A stretch of DNA of 64,000 bases from Lunatimonas salinarum (GTDB lineage: Bacteria; Bacteroidota; Bacteroidia; Cytophagales; Cyclobacteriaceae), in contig NZ_JACVCV010000011.1 of the NCBI RefSeq assembly GCF_017811155.1, positions 1-64,000 on the forward strand, read 5' to 3'. The first letter of the stretch is position 1, and the number at the start of each line of letters is the position of its first letter. Made by a program: the position numbers and the translations under genes. The notes beneath the pieces are model-generated. The model did no database searches and had not been told where the DNA came from. It saw only the letters and a program-made list of their open reading frames with translations. Of this stretch, positions 16,341 to 26,424 are shown in pieces.

Positions 16341-17411
16341 CTATACAACCCGCTTTTCAACGTAGCTGGAATTCAACACGGCAAGTGCCCCCATGTATTT
16401 CAGCTTAAATGCGATCAAATCACCTACTTTGTATCCACGTGGGTTTTGCTGAAGATTCAGGATCAGCATATCGGAACTACCGCCTATGATCTCAAAATCT
16501 TCATCAACAGGCAGCAAGTACTTGGGATCTACATCAAGCAGGCCTATATCTATAATGGCTCTATAGCTTGTTTTTCCGTAAAGGGATTCATCTAACTCCA
16601 TCACCTCACCCTGGGGGTTTGCCGCTAAAACACCACTGGGCAACAGGGGTTTTTCCTGCATTTCAATGATTTCCACAAACAGCTCAAAGACATCTCCATG
16701 CATCCCATCAATCACCTTATCCTCAAAAAGGTCCACCCCAAAATAAAGGGTCTCTCCCACGCGGAAATGATTGATTCCCTTGGGAAGTTGCTTATGTAGC
16801 ATCAAGGGAATAGTTACTGAAGTGCCCGCAGATACCCAAGGAATTTCCTTGGAAAATTTCAACTCGATGATCTGTTTATAAAGCGAAAGCTGAATAAGTT
16901 TGTCAGCCGAGGGCAAAACTCCATTTAGACAATTGAGATTAGTCCCCAAACCAATAACCTCCAGATTCGGCAAGTCAAAGACCTTTGCGTAAAAATCAAC
17001 CAAATGATCTCCCATCACGCCTTCCCTGAGATCTCCTGTCTCCACCATGATGATGATTTTGTGGTTCTTTCCCTGCTTGACCGCTTCCTCACTGATCCAA
17101 CGAATGGTATTTAGTTCACTATTGAGACTCACGTCGGCATAGCGAACCATATCTGCCAAATTGCGCTTAGAGGGCGGTTTGATGTACACGGTTTGTACTT
17201 GGGGATTGATCTCCTTGATCTTTCGAAGGTTACTGATGCGCGAGTCGTGCACTTCGTCGACTCCCAAATTGATCAATTCCTTCAAATACGTCCTATTGCC
17301 ACATAGCATCTTGGAAACGACGCCCCAAGCGACACCGTGGGTATTAAAATGTTTCTTTAAAAATTCAAAGTTATCCTGAAGCTTCTCCTTGTGTAGGTTT
17401 AAGAATGCCAT
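16341..17411 (-). CDS. Alanine/ornithine racemase-family PLP enzyme
   Basis: A 356-residue fold-type III PLP enzyme of the alanine racemase N-terminal family, ornithine racemase/YhfX-like branch. The PLP lysine is expected at K34 in VVSKMLCGN. The body holds VYIKPP, IIMVETGDLREG, VIGLGTNLNCLNG and SAGTSVTIP, typical of this branch. It would interconvert the L and D forms of an amino acid. It begins 1 bp after the stop of a GNAT acetyltransferase and is the third gene of a minus-strand operon with a sodium symporter. The substrate cannot be read from the sequence. Confidence 0.75.
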   Translation of the reverse strand: MAFLNLHKEKLQDNFEFLKKHFNTHGVAWGVVSKMLCGNRTYLKELINLGVDEVHDSRISNLRKIKEINPQVQTVYIKPPSKRNLADMVRYADVSLNSELNTIRWISEEAVKQGKNHKIIIMVETGDLREGVMGDHLVDFYAKVFDLPNLEVIGLGTNLNCLNGVLPSADKLIQLSLYKQIIELKFSKEIPWVSAGTSVTIPLMLHKQLPKGINHFRVGETLYFGVDLFEDKVIDGMHGDVFELFVEIIEMQEKPLLPSGVLAANPQGEVMELDESLYGKTSYRAIIDIGLLDVDPKYLLPVDEDFEIIGGSSDMLILNLQQNPRGYKVGDLIAFKLKYMGALAVLNSSYVEKRVV

Positions 17412-17412
17412 G

Positions 17413-17853
17413 CTATTTCGTTAATCTCATTTCTAAATACTTGTGGGTAAAGCCCAACTTTTCATAGAGCTTTTTCGCCGGATTGTCGGGCTCTACATGC
17501 AGGGCAACAGCCCCCTGGGCTAGGTTTATGGCCATTTGCATCAGCCGCTTTCCGAGTCCCTTTCCTCGCTGGGAAGCATCCACGGCTACGTAAACCAAGA
17601 TGTTTTCCGGTATATAGCCAGACATCCCTGTTTTATTCACGACAACCGCCCCTACCACTTCCTCACCTTCTCGTGCCAGCACCACAAACCCTCCCTTATC
17701 CACTGCTTGATCCAACGCATAGTCCAAGCAGCGCATGATGTGTTCGTGTGGGTCTCCATATTCGTCCAAATGCTGGAAGAGGAAATCAGCAATTTCCTTC
17801 TTCTGCAAATAGGTTGCGTTATCGATAGCTGTAAGGGTCTGAAACGAAGTCAT
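17413..17853 (-). CDS. GNAT family N-acetyltransferase
   Basis: A 146-residue GNAT-fold acetyltransferase. The acetyl-CoA binding loop is visible as VAVDASQRGKGLGKRLMQMA (Q/RxxGxG/A), followed by ALHVEPDNPAKKLYEKLGF, the usual C-terminal motif B. It lies between the symporter (17 bp upstream) and the racemase (1 bp downstream) on the same strand. It may acetylate the D- or L-amino acid handled by its neighbours; that is inference from context. Confidence 0.8.
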   Translation of the reverse strand: MTSFQTLTAIDNATYLQKKEIADFLFQHLDEYGDPHEHIMRCLDYALDQAVDKGGFVVLAREGEEVVGAVVVNKTGMSGYIPENILVYVAVDASQRGKGLGKRLMQMAINLAQGAVALHVEPDNPAKKLYEKLGFTHKYLEMRLTK

Positions 17854-17870
17854 TTTTTAAAATGTTTTTA

Positions 17871-19298
17871 TTAGTTATTCTGTTTTTTAAATTTTTCTAC
17901 ACGATATACAAGCAAAAACGCTGCTAAAGACGCAAATACACCGAAAAAATTCGGGTCTAATTGAAAAGGCAAGGGTACATCTGCCACGGATAAGCCGGCA
18001 GTCAACCCTCCTCCCAACAGCATCGCCGAAAGGGCCGCACTAGGCGATCTCATCTTCCAAAATAAACCTGCAACTATAGGTACCAGCAAACCCGACACCA
18101 TAAATGCGTAGGAATACAGCATCAATTCCAGCACATTCGTCATTTGAAGTGCTATGGACAGCGCCAATACGCCTATCAATAGGGTAAATAACTGGCTCAT
18201 CCGCATCACCACCTTCTCAGACAGGGATTTCATCCACCGTCCAAAAATATCGGTGGTCAGATTGCCGGATGCGGCCATCAGGCAGGAATCAGCAGTAGAC
18301 AATACCGCCGAAAAATAGGCCGACATCATAAGACCCATGATGCCCGCGGGAAGTATCGTGCTGAGTAATATGGGAAGCCCCATTTCTGGATCCAAGATTT
18401 CCGAATCCACGGCAATCCTCCCCTGTTCGAAGGCCACACGTGCCAAAAGCCCAAGTGATACGCCCATGAATGCCATGATCGGCCATTCAAAAAAACCCGC
18501 AATGTACCAGGCTTTTTTAGCGGATGCGACATCTCTGCTAGCGAAAATTCGCTGATAGAGCGTCATTCCCACAAACCAAATAGGCAATATGGTTATTCCC
18601 CAGTTGGCAAGATCCTGCCACCGAAGGTTATTGAGAGAGAAAAATGCAGTCGGCAGGGTATCACGGATAACCTGCCAGCCTCCTACGTGGAAATACGAAA
18701 TCGGCAATCCAATAAAAATAAAGCCCAGCAACAAAATAATCCACTGTATCGTATCGGTATAAATGACTGCTTTAAGCCCTCCCATCACGGTGTAGACCAC
18801 CGCTATCACACCCATAATCACCAATGCTACCTGCAAATCCAGTTCTGGAAAAGTACCAGATGCCAATTTAGCTCCAGCCAGCAACTGAGAGGAGGTGAAT
18901 CCCAAATATCCTATGAAGCAAATCACGGCAGCTACCACCCCAACTTTGCGATCGAATAGGTATGTGACAATTTGAGGCAAGGTATAGAAATGCCTAAACT
19001 GAGGAGTGGATCTGACGATAGGAATCAGGTAAACGGCGGCAAGCCAAGCTCCGAGAAGTCCCGTAAACAACATCCAGCTACCAGACAGCCCCATGGCAAA
19101 CCCCAATCCACCCAACCCGACTGAGAACCCACCTCCCACATCGGTTGCTACCACGGAAAGTCCGATATGCCAACTTCCTATATTCCTACCTCCCACGTAA
19201 TAATCATCTTGGCCCTTGTTGTTCTTCATGAAGTAGACGCCTACCCCCAACATGACTACCATGTAAACCAAAAAAATAATCAAATCTATAATCGCCAT
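17871..19298 (-). CDS. Sodium:solute symporter (SSS family)
   Basis: A 475-residue membrane protein with about 13 predicted segments. SSS signatures: DDYYVGGRNIGSW near the N-terminus, ATDVGGGFSVGLGGLGFA in helix 2, VYTVMGGLKAVIYTDTIQW in the middle and MMSAYFSAVLSTADSCLMAA later. It should take up a small organic solute with Na+. It is first in the operon with the GNAT and racemase genes, so an amino acid or amino-acid derivative is the likely cargo. Confidence 0.85.
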   Translation of the reverse strand: MAIIDLIIFLVYMVVMLGVGVYFMKNNKGQDDYYVGGRNIGSWHIGLSVVATDVGGGFSVGLGGLGFAMGLSGSWMLFTGLLGAWLAAVYLIPIVRSTPQFRHFYTLPQIVTYLFDRKVGVVAAVICFIGYLGFTSSQLLAGAKLASGTFPELDLQVALVIMGVIAVVYTVMGGLKAVIYTDTIQWIILLLGFIFIGLPISYFHVGGWQVIRDTLPTAFFSLNNLRWQDLANWGITILPIWFVGMTLYQRIFASRDVASAKKAWYIAGFFEWPIMAFMGVSLGLLARVAFEQGRIAVDSEILDPEMGLPILLSTILPAGIMGLMMSAYFSAVLSTADSCLMAASGNLTTDIFGRWMKSLSEKVVMRMSQLFTLLIGVLALSIALQMTNVLELMLYSYAFMVSGLLVPIVAGLFWKMRSPSAALSAMLLGGGLTAGLSVADVPLPFQLDPNFFGVFASLAAFLLVYRVEKFKKQNN

Positions 19299-19399
19299 GA
19301 GTCTTTCAATCCTATTTCATGTTACTTAACCTCAGTGCTCAAACTCAATCGAGCTAAAGAGGTATTTCTAGTCATATTTTCGCATTCTACACTCGAATT

Positions 19400-19435
19400 G
19401 TACCAAAAACAAAAGGCCCCAGTTCCCTGGGGCCT
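19400..19435 (-). terminator. Intrinsic terminator of the sdh operon
   Basis: A 9-bp GC-rich stem (19414-19422 with 19427-19435, AGGCCCCAG/CTGGGGCCT, 4-nt loop) is followed on the minus strand by a T-rich run (complement of 19404-19413). It lies 32 bp after the end of sdhB. Confidence 0.8.
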
Positions 19436-19466
19436 CTCGCGTTTTCGTGATATGTGTATGGGCTTC

Positions 19467-20216
19467 CTATACATTTTCGGTAGTTACCGACGCCGTGTAG
19501 AATTCTCGGTTTAATCGTGCAATATTACTTAGCTTGATCTCCTTTGGACATTCCGCCGCGCAAGCACCGGTATTGGTGCAGGCCCCGAATCCCTCAGCAT
19601 CCATCTGGGCGATCATTTTCTCTGCCCGGTCCCTTCGCTCCACTTGGCCCTGCGGCAATAATGCCAACTGAGAAACCTTGGCCGAAACGAACAGCATGGC
19701 CGACGCATTTTTACAGGCAGCCACACAGGCACCGCATCCGATACAGGTAGCCGCATCAAAGGCCTCGTCTGCAATCACCTTGGGAATAGGGATTTCATTG
19801 GCATCAGGCACCCCACCGGTATTGACCGACACATAGCCACCGGCTTGAATAATCCGGTCAAAAGCTCCTCGATCCACCACCAAGTCCTTCATTATTGGAA
19901 ATGCCTTTGCCCTCCAAGGCTCAATCGTGATCGTATCCCCATCCTTGAAGGAACGCATATGCAACTGACAGGTAGTTGTCTGCTGAGGACCATGTGGCCT
20001 TCCATTGATGTAAAGAGAGCACATACCGCAGATTCCCTCCCTACAGTCGTGATCAAAATGCACCGGATCCTCTCCTTTTTCGGATAGCTCCTCATTCAGC
20101 ACATCCAACATCTCCAAAAAAGACATGTCTTCGGAAATATTGCCTATTTTGTAATCCTTGAAACCACCCTTGTCACTGTGGTTTTTCTGTCTCCATATTT
20201 TTAGTGTAAGATTCAT
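19467..20216 (-). CDS. sdhB: Succinate dehydrogenase/fumarate reductase iron-sulfur subunit
   Basis: A 249-residue iron-sulfur subunit. It has the [2Fe-2S] ligands in CREGICGMC with the further cysteine in TTTCQL, and the two ferredoxin-type clusters in [11 protein letters not shown] and [12 protein letters not shown]. It passes electrons from the flavin of SdhA to the membrane cytochrome. It is the last gene of sdhCAB, 27 bp after sdhA, with a strong terminator following. Confidence 0.92.
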   Translation of the reverse strand: MNLTLKIWRQKNHSDKGGFKDYKIGNISEDMSFLEMLDVLNEELSEKGEDPVHFDHDCREGICGMCSLYINGRPHGPQQTTTCQLHMRSFKDGDTITIEPWRAKAFPIMKDLVVDRGAFDRIIQAGGYVSVNTGGVPDANEIPIPKVIADEAFDAATCIGCGACVAACKNASAMLFVSAKVSQLALLPQGQVERRDRAEKMIAQMDAEGFGACTNTGACAAECPKEIKLSNIARLNREFYTASVTTENV

Positions 20217-20243
20217 ACCGTCGATTCCTTTTGTGGTTTTTGT

Positions 20244-22178
20244 TTATTTGTAGCTACGTTGGGTAAGCTTGACATTCTCGAACACCAAAGGCTCCTTGTG
20301 CAATTGTTCTTCTTTGCCCTCTCCCTGATATTCCCAAGCAGCTACATATGCGAAGTTTTCATCATCCCGAAGCGCTTCTCCTTCCGGCGTTTGGAATTCC
20401 TCTCTGAAGTGGCCACCACAGCTTTCGTCGCGGTTTAGCGCATCATCAATCATCAATTCCCCCAGCTCCAAGAAATCTGCCACTCGGTGCGCCTTTTCCA
20501 ACGATTGGTTGAGTTCCTCGCCGGTGCCCAATACCTTCACATTCGACCAAAATTCCGCTTTCAGTTCCTTGATCATGGCTTTTGCCTTGGTAAGTCCGTC
20601 TGCCGACCTGGCCATTCCACAATAGTTCCACATGATCTTGCCCAACTTCTTATGGTAGTAATCCACCGTTTTTGAGCCATTGATGGAAAGAAGCTGCTGA
20701 ATGCGGCCCTTCACATCTGCTTCCGCCTCTTTAAACGCCGGGTGATCAACGGAGATCCGCTCATAGGGCATTCCGGCCAGGTAGTCTCCAATGGTGTAGG
20801 GCACTACAAAATAACCATCTGCCAGACCCTGCATCAATGCAGAAGCACCCAATCGGTTGGCACCATGATCGGAGAAATTGGCTTCTCCAAGTGCATACAA
20901 CCCTGGAACAGTTGTCATTAGGTTATAATCCACCCAAAGTCCGCCCATGGTATAGTGCACCGCAGGGTAAATCATCATCGGTGTCTTGTACGGGTTCTCT
21001 CCTGTGATCTGTTGGTACATATCAAATAGATTACCGTATTTACTTCTCACCAAGTCTTCCCCATCCCGCAAAATTGCGTCTCTAAAATCAAGAAAAACAG
21101 CCTCTCCGGTCTCATTCACTCCCCTGCCTTCATCGCATACATACTTCGCGTTTCTAGAGGCCACATCACGAGGCACTAAGTTGCCAAAGGACGGGTATTT
21201 GGTCTCCAAATAATAGTCTCTATCCTCATCCTTGATATCTTGGGGCTTTATTTGCTTCTTTCGCAGCTTCTCTGCTAATTCCACCGTCTTCGGAACCCAT
21301 ACTCTACCGTCATTTCGAAGGGATTCAGACATCAGGGTCAGCTTGGATTGATGGTCTCCAGATACCGGGATACAAGTTGGGTGGATTTGGGTGTAGCATG
21401 GATTGCTGAAATAGGCGCCCTTCTTATGTGCCCTCCAAGCGGCCGTCACATTAGAACCCATCGCATTGGTGGAAAGGAAAAAGACGTTTCCGTAACCTCC
21501 GGTGCAAAGCAGTACGGCATGGGCACTGTGGGATTCAATGGCCCCGGTAATCAAGTTACGGGTTATAATCCCTCTTGCCTTCCCATCGACTTTTACGACG
21601 TCCATCATTTCCGTACGAGGATATAGCTTCACTTTTCCATTCGCCACCTGACGGCTTAATGCCGAGTAGGCACCCAAGAGAAGCTGCTGCCCGGTTTGTC
21701 CCCGTGCATAAAAAGTTCTTGATACCTGCGCACCTCCAAAAGATCGGTTGGCGAGCAGACCTCCATACTCCCGGGCAAAAGGTACACCCTGCGCCACACA
21801 TTGGTCTATAATATTGACGGATACCTCCGCCAATCGATATACGTTTGCCTCACGGGAACGGTAGTCGCCACCTTTAATGGTGTCATAAAACAACCTAAAA
21901 ACCGAATCCCCGTCATTTTGATAGTTTTTTGCCGCATTGATCCCGCCCTGCGCCGCAATAGAGTGTGCACGCCTAGGACTGTCTTGGAAGCAAAAAGCCT
22001 TGACATTATATCCAAGTTCTGCCAAGGAAGCCGCAGCGGAGGCCCCAGCCAATCCGGTACCCACAACGATCACATCGTACTTTCGCTTGTTGGCAGGATT
22101 TACCAGCTTTACATTAAATTTATGTTTAGTCCACTTTTCCGCCAAAGGGCCGGAGGGTATTTTAGCATCCAGTATCAT
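20244..22178 (-). CDS. sdhA: Succinate dehydrogenase/fumarate reductase flavoprotein subunit
   Basis: A 644-residue flavoprotein. It shows the FAD dinucleotide motif [19 protein letters not shown], the covalent-FAD histidine region [11 protein letters not shown], and the catalytic/substrate segments HPTCIP, REGRG-like [10 protein letters not shown] and YTMGGLWVD. It oxidises succinate to fumarate, or runs in reverse. The length and sequence fit the Bacteroidota/epsilon-type enzyme with a single cytochrome b subunit. It follows sdhC by 40 bp on the minus strand. Confidence 0.92.
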   Translation of the reverse strand: MILDAKIPSGPLAEKWTKHKFNVKLVNPANKRKYDVIVVGTGLAGASAAASLAELGYNVKAFCFQDSPRRAHSIAAQGGINAAKNYQNDGDSVFRLFYDTIKGGDYRSREANVYRLAEVSVNIIDQCVAQGVPFAREYGGLLANRSFGGAQVSRTFYARGQTGQQLLLGAYSALSRQVANGKVKLYPRTEMMDVVKVDGKARGIITRNLITGAIESHSAHAVLLCTGGYGNVFFLSTNAMGSNVTAAWRAHKKGAYFSNPCYTQIHPTCIPVSGDHQSKLTLMSESLRNDGRVWVPKTVELAEKLRKKQIKPQDIKDEDRDYYLETKYPSFGNLVPRDVASRNAKYVCDEGRGVNETGEAVFLDFRDAILRDGEDLVRSKYGNLFDMYQQITGENPYKTPMMIYPAVHYTMGGLWVDYNLMTTVPGLYALGEANFSDHGANRLGASALMQGLADGYFVVPYTIGDYLAGMPYERISVDHPAFKEAEADVKGRIQQLLSINGSKTVDYYHKKLGKIMWNYCGMARSADGLTKAKAMIKELKAEFWSNVKVLGTGEELNQSLEKAHRVADFLELGELMIDDALNRDESCGGHFREEFQTPEGEALRDDENFAYVAAWEYQGEGKEEQLHKEPLVFENVKLTQRSYK

Positions 22179-22218
22179 TGATTTTCAGCTTTATTTTCGT
22201 AATCAATTTAGATTCATG

Positions 22219-22902
22219 TTAACTTCCCTGAATAAACATCACTACCGGAATGAGGGCGAACAGCAAGGGAACCAATATGGAAAACCCAACGCCAACCTTC
22301 TTTATGAGTGGGGAATATTTCTTGTGGTTAAGACCCAAGGTTTGAAAAGCACTGACAAACCCATGCGACAAGTGGAAGGCCAAAAAGCCCATACTCACTA
22401 CATAGAATACCACGTAGAAAATATTAGAATAAGCCGCCGCCACTATTGTATAAACGTCTTTAAACGTTCCTTCTTCATAGGTGGCTGTAGGCAACGATCC
22501 AAACTTAACCTCATACCAGAATCCCCGTAAATGCACCAATAGAAATATGAGGAGAATGGTCCCTAATATCCCCATGTTGCGGGAAGCCCAAGAGGAATTG
22601 GCAGAAGCATTGGTGACCGCATATCCAACCGGACGGGCTTGTTTATTGTGGCGGGTAAGTGCCACAGAATAGGCAACGTGGAGCGCAATGAACACAAAAT
22701 TAAGGATGGAAACAACCCGGATAAGCGGATTGGTGGCCATGCTCTCTGCATATAGATTAAACATGCGTCCCCCGTCATTGGCCAATAGCTGTAGGTTTCC
22801 AGCAAGGTGTACTACTAAAAATAAAATAAGGAATAAACCGGTGAGGGCCATAATCAACTTTCTGCCCAGTGTACTATTTAAGGTTTTTGTTACCCAACTC
22901 AT
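22219..22902 (-). CDS. sdhC: Succinate dehydrogenase cytochrome b subunit
   Basis: A 227-residue membrane subunit with five predicted helices. It starts with the family phrase GRKLIMALTGLFLILFLVVH and HLAGNLQL; further histidines in the helices (ALHVAYS, VHLRGFW, FHLSHGF) are expected to ligate two b hemes. This single large subunit replaces separate SdhC and SdhD, as in Bacteroidota. It is first in the sdhCAB operon behind a well-formed promoter at 22946-22973. Confidence 0.9.
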   Translation of the reverse strand: MSWVTKTLNSTLGRKLIMALTGLFLILFLVVHLAGNLQLLANDGGRMFNLYAESMATNPLIRVVSILNFVFIALHVAYSVALTRHNKQARPVGYAVTNASANSSWASRNMGILGTILLIFLLVHLRGFWYEVKFGSLPTATYEEGTFKDVYTIVAAAYSNIFYVVFYVVSMGFLAFHLSHGFVSAFQTLGLNHKKYSPLIKKVGVGFSILVPLLFALIPVVMFIQGS

Positions 22903-22945
22903 ATAGTTTACTTTGTCTAGTTTTGATGGTTTTCTACTTAAACGC

Positions 22946-22973
22946 CAAATTTACATTCGGATTTGATAGCAAA
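22946..22973 (-). promoter_or_regulatory. Promoter of sdhCAB
   Basis: On the minus strand TTTG (complement of 22970-22973), a 16-bp spacer and TAAATTTG (complement of 22946-22953) match the Bacteroidota primary-sigma consensus TTTG-N-TAnnTTTG, though the spacer is slightly short. It ends 43 bp before the sdhC start. Confidence 0.65.
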
Positions 22974-23455
22974 CAATCAATCACAAAACGCACCTTCTTA
23001 TTTTAAAACGTTCTAAATAGGATAGGATGAACGCATTCGATCGCCCAACCACGACGGTAAGTATAACCAATCTACGTTATTTATTGTTTAGATAGCATGT
23101 TGCCTAGGCTTCCATATTATCTGCTCAAAAAGACAACAGATAAACACTTATAATATAATAGTTTAAGATTAGATCGGTCGAATTCGGTTATATTACTCCC
23201 GTGATTTATCGCGTTCGTTGATGAAAAGCCTACCGGTGTTTTTCTGAGGAAGGGAAAAAAATCGCTATTATTGACAATTATTTGAATTAATGGCTTAGTA
23301 TCCCTTAACTTAGGGTAACCATAGTAAATTCAAAACCGTTTCTTATGGTTGGGCCGGTATCAGAGGGCTGTACGGCAAAGGTTAGACGCTAAAAAAAGGA
23401 ATGCATTACCTTTTGGATATAGTCCAAAAGGATTTCGTTGAACTTATAAAATCAC
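22974..23455. other. Long AT-rich divergent intergenic region
   Basis: No supportable gene lies here. The region separates sdhCAB and the T9SS cargo gene. A TACCTTTTG box near 23408-23416 is close to TAnnTTTG and lies about 40 bp before the ATG at 23456. A short open frame from 23401 overlaps the cargo gene and is a shadow. Confidence 0.45.
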
Positions 23456-26233
23456 ATGAAGTACAACAACTTACTTTTGGGTATCACCCTGATCTTGAGC
23501 TTTGTATACACAAACTCCCTGGCTACGCACATTCGGGCGGGAGAAATCATTGCAGAGCGGGTCTCCGTACAGACACTTACCTACAGAATCACGGTAGTAG
23601 GATATACCGATACCCGGTCAACGGTAGAGTTTGGCCCCGGTGTAATCAATTTTGGTGACGGGAGAGAAGAACGCCTCAACACAGAAAGTGATTTTATACA
23701 AACAGAAACGTTGGGCGATAACATCCAAAAAAACGTGTTTGTTATTACCCATACCTATCAAGGGCCTGGTAATTACACCATTCGCTTTTTGGAGTTTAAC
23801 CGAAATGCCGGTACATTAAACATGGATCAATCGGTTGATACTCCTTTCTATCTGGAAACATTGATTCGGATTGATCCTTTTTTAGGGGTGAATAATTCGC
23901 CGGTATTGACCATTGCACCAGTGGATAATGGTGCGGTTAATCAAACATACATACACAACCCGGGGGCGTACGATCCGGATGGAGATTCACTCGTTTATGT
24001 AATGGACATCCCTAAGCAGGCTTTTCAGCGACCGGTAAATAATTACCGAAGTCCCGCTTCGGGGGAGTTTTCATTTACAAGACAGGATGGTTCCACGCCA
24101 CCGGTGTTGGAACTTGACCCTGTGACAGGAGATTTGATATGGGATGCACCTGGGATAGCTGGGCAATACAATGTGGCCTTTCGTATCGAAGAGTGGCGAC
24201 TGGTGGCTGGTGAATGGGTTCGGATCGGATATGTATTGCGTGATATGCAAATCATCATCGAAAATACCGATAACCAACGGCCGGAACTGATTATGCCGGA
24301 AGATATTTGCGTGGAAGCGGGCACCAATATAGAAGAAATCATCCAAGGATTTGATCCTGACGGGGACCCCATTAAAATCGAAATATTCGGAGATCCGATA
24401 GAAATAACCTCCTCTCCGGCAAGCTATGCGCCGGCATCTGTTTTTCAGCCTTCCCCGGGAATCATCAATTTCCAATGGCAAACCGTCTGTAACCACGTGC
24501 GGGCAAGGCAATACCAAGTGCGGGTACGGATTTCGGATCAACCCTCTTCTGGGCCTTCACTGGTAGACATCAAAACCTGGAATATCACGATTGTAGGGCC
24601 ACCGCCCGTAGTCAGCGACATTTCGCAGGGCGAAGGCAGGTCTTCGATTATTTCTTGGGATCCCTATAGCTGTGGTACCTCGGCAGAAACGATACAGGTA
24701 TGGCGGAGGATCAATAGTGATCCTTACGAGCCTGATTCCTGTGAAGTAGGTATCCGGTCGGGTTACGACTTGGTGGGAACCACTGACATGGAAACATTCG
24801 ACTTCGAAGATACCAACAATGGAATGGGATTGAGTCCTGGAAACACCTACTGTTACCGATTGGTGGCAGGATATCCATCCCCTAGAGGAGGGCTAAGTAT
24901 CGTATCTGAGGAAATATGCGTAACCATCGCGGTAGATGTCCCTATCATAACCAATGTGAGTATAGAAAATACCGATACGGAGGATGGCGAAATATTGGTA
25001 CGTTGGACCCCACCCTATGATATTGATCAAGAACTGTTCCCTGGCCCGTATCAATATAGGCTCGTTCGAAACCAAGGGTTTATGGGAGTACAAAATTCCG
25101 TAAGTGTAACGACTACAAGCGATACGGTTTTTGTAGACACAGGAATGAATACCGAAAACCTCGTACATAACTACCAAGTGGTTCTTATTTCCCAGGGAGA
25201 AGAAATTGACCAATCCAGTATGGCTTCATCGGTTCGAGTAGAACCGACTATCATAAACGAGGCCATAGAATTGACCTGGGATTTCAATGTTCCGTGGAAT
25301 AATGAAATATCGGAGTTCCCGCATTTGATATACCGAAATCGTACCGATCCCGAGGCCAATGACGCAGACACCTTTACATTGATCGGAGAGGTGGATGTGA
25401 CATCCGAAGGGTTTGTATTCCTTGACGACGGAAGCCATAACGGGATCAACTTGGACACGGAAAAAGAGTACTGCTATTATATCGTAACGAATGGTGCGTA
25501 CAATTTAAGCCTATTGGAGTACCCCTTGGTAAATAAGTCTCAGATAGTATGTGCCAGACCGGATGACGATCGACTTCCCTGTCCACCGGTGCTTACTTAC
25601 GAGGGACCCGAATGTCAGGAATTTTTAGCTGACAAGCCATGCAATTTCAGTGACTTCTACCATGACCTGAGCTGGGAGCCAGATTTTTCGGGTAGCTGCG
25701 ATACGGAGCTTAATGGTTACCGATTATACTTCTCTGCCTCCGGAGAGGAAGGTACCTTTACGTTAGTCCAAACTCTGGCAGTAGTGGAGAACAACACGCG
25801 GATAACAGGCCTATCTGATCTAAAAGGCTGCTATTATATTACTGCGGTTGATCGATCCGGTAATGAAAGTGACCCGTCAAACATCGTATGTGTCGACAAC
25901 TGTCCCAACTACGAGCTGCCCAATGTATTCACTCCTAACGCAGATAACATCAACGATACCTTCCAAGCCTTTGACAATCCCTTTCCGAGATGTCCCCGCT
26001 TCGTGGAGGCTGTAGAAATAAAGATCTACAATAGATGGGGAGTTCTTGTACATTCTTACAACAGCCTATCTTCTACAGAAAACAACATTTATATAAACTG
26101 GGATGGAAAAGACAGCGAAGGCAGGGATCTTCCGTCGGGTACCTATTTCTATTCCGGCACTGTATTGTTTAATGTGTTAGATCCTGCACAGCGGGAACGG
26201 AAGCTGAAAGGGACTATCCAACTAATGAAATAA
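23456..26233 (+). CDS. Large secreted protein with fibronectin-like repeats and type-B T9SS C-terminal domain
   Basis: A 925-residue exported protein. Residues 1-~23 are a signal peptide. The body has cadherin/PKD-like segments with YDPDGDSLVYVMDIP (~170-190) and GFDPDGDPIKIE, then at least three fibronectin-III-like units with repeated cysteine-bearing CYRLVAG/CYYIVT/CYYITAV phrases. The C-terminus begins LPNVFTPNADNINDTF and runs through IYNRWGVLVH and NWDGKDSEGRDLPSGTYFY: the gliding-motility-associated (CHU_C, type B) sorting domain that sends proteins out by the type IX system. It is likely a surface or matrix protein; no enzyme domain is seen. Confidence 0.85.
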   Translation: MKYNNLLLGITLILSFVYTNSLATHIRAGEIIAERVSVQTLTYRITVVGYTDTRSTVEFGPGVINFGDGREERLNTESDFIQTETLGDNIQKNVFVITHTYQGPGNYTIRFLEFNRNAGTLNMDQSVDTPFYLETLIRIDPFLGVNNSPVLTIAPVDNGAVNQTYIHNPGAYDPDGDSLVYVMDIPKQAFQRPVNNYRSPASGEFSFTRQDGSTPPVLELDPVTGDLIWDAPGIAGQYNVAFRIEEWRLVAGEWVRIGYVLRDMQIIIENTDNQRPELIMPEDICVEAGTNIEEIIQGFDPDGDPIKIEIFGDPIEITSSPASYAPASVFQPSPGIINFQWQTVCNHVRARQYQVRVRISDQPSSGPSLVDIKTWNITIVGPPPVVSDISQGEGRSSIISWDPYSCGTSAETIQVWRRINSDPYEPDSCEVGIRSGYDLVGTTDMETFDFEDTNNGMGLSPGNTYCYRLVAGYPSPRGGLSIVSEEICVTIAVDVPIITNVSIENTDTEDGEILVRWTPPYDIDQELFPGPYQYRLVRNQGFMGVQNSVSVTTTSDTVFVDTGMNTENLVHNYQVVLISQGEEIDQSSMASSVRVEPTIINEAIELTWDFNVPWNNEISEFPHLIYRNRTDPEANDADTFTLIGEVDVTSEGFVFLDDGSHNGINLDTEKEYCYYIVTNGAYNLSLLEYPLVNKSQIVCARPDDDRLPCPPVLTYEGPECQEFLADKPCNFSDFYHDLSWEPDFSGSCDTELNGYRLYFSASGEEGTFTLVQTLAVVENNTRITGLSDLKGCYYITAVDRSGNESDPSNIVCVDNCPNYELPNVFTPNADNINDTFQAFDNPFPRCPRFVEAVEIKIYNRWGVLVHSYNSLSSTENNIYINWDGKDSEGRDLPSGTYFYSGTVLFNVLDPAQRERKLKGTIQLMK

Positions 26234-26238
26234 GTAAG

Positions 26239-26263
26239 GGGGCGGAAATTTCAATTCCGCCCC
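26239..26263 (+). terminator. Terminator-like hairpin after the T9SS cargo gene
   Basis: GGGGCGGAA (26239-26247) and TTCCGCCCC (26255-26263) form a perfect 9-bp stem with a 7-nt loop, starting 6 bp after the stop. The downstream T content is only moderate. Confidence 0.65.
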
Positions 26264-26424
26264 TGATTGATTTCCTATTGATAAACAACACGTTACTACA
26301 AACGCTATTTTACGGTCTTTACCAGTTGGCACTAAATTTCTCTGCCAAATCGGCACTTTTAGTTATCTTCACCACTAATAGCGACAATTACCGCTAAATT
26401 ACTCTTTAAAACGACTGCTAATTT

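Noticed and set aside
23401-23658. Open frame starting before the T9SS cargo gene
   Set aside because: It lies in another frame of the cargo gene's start and has no signal peptide or family match.
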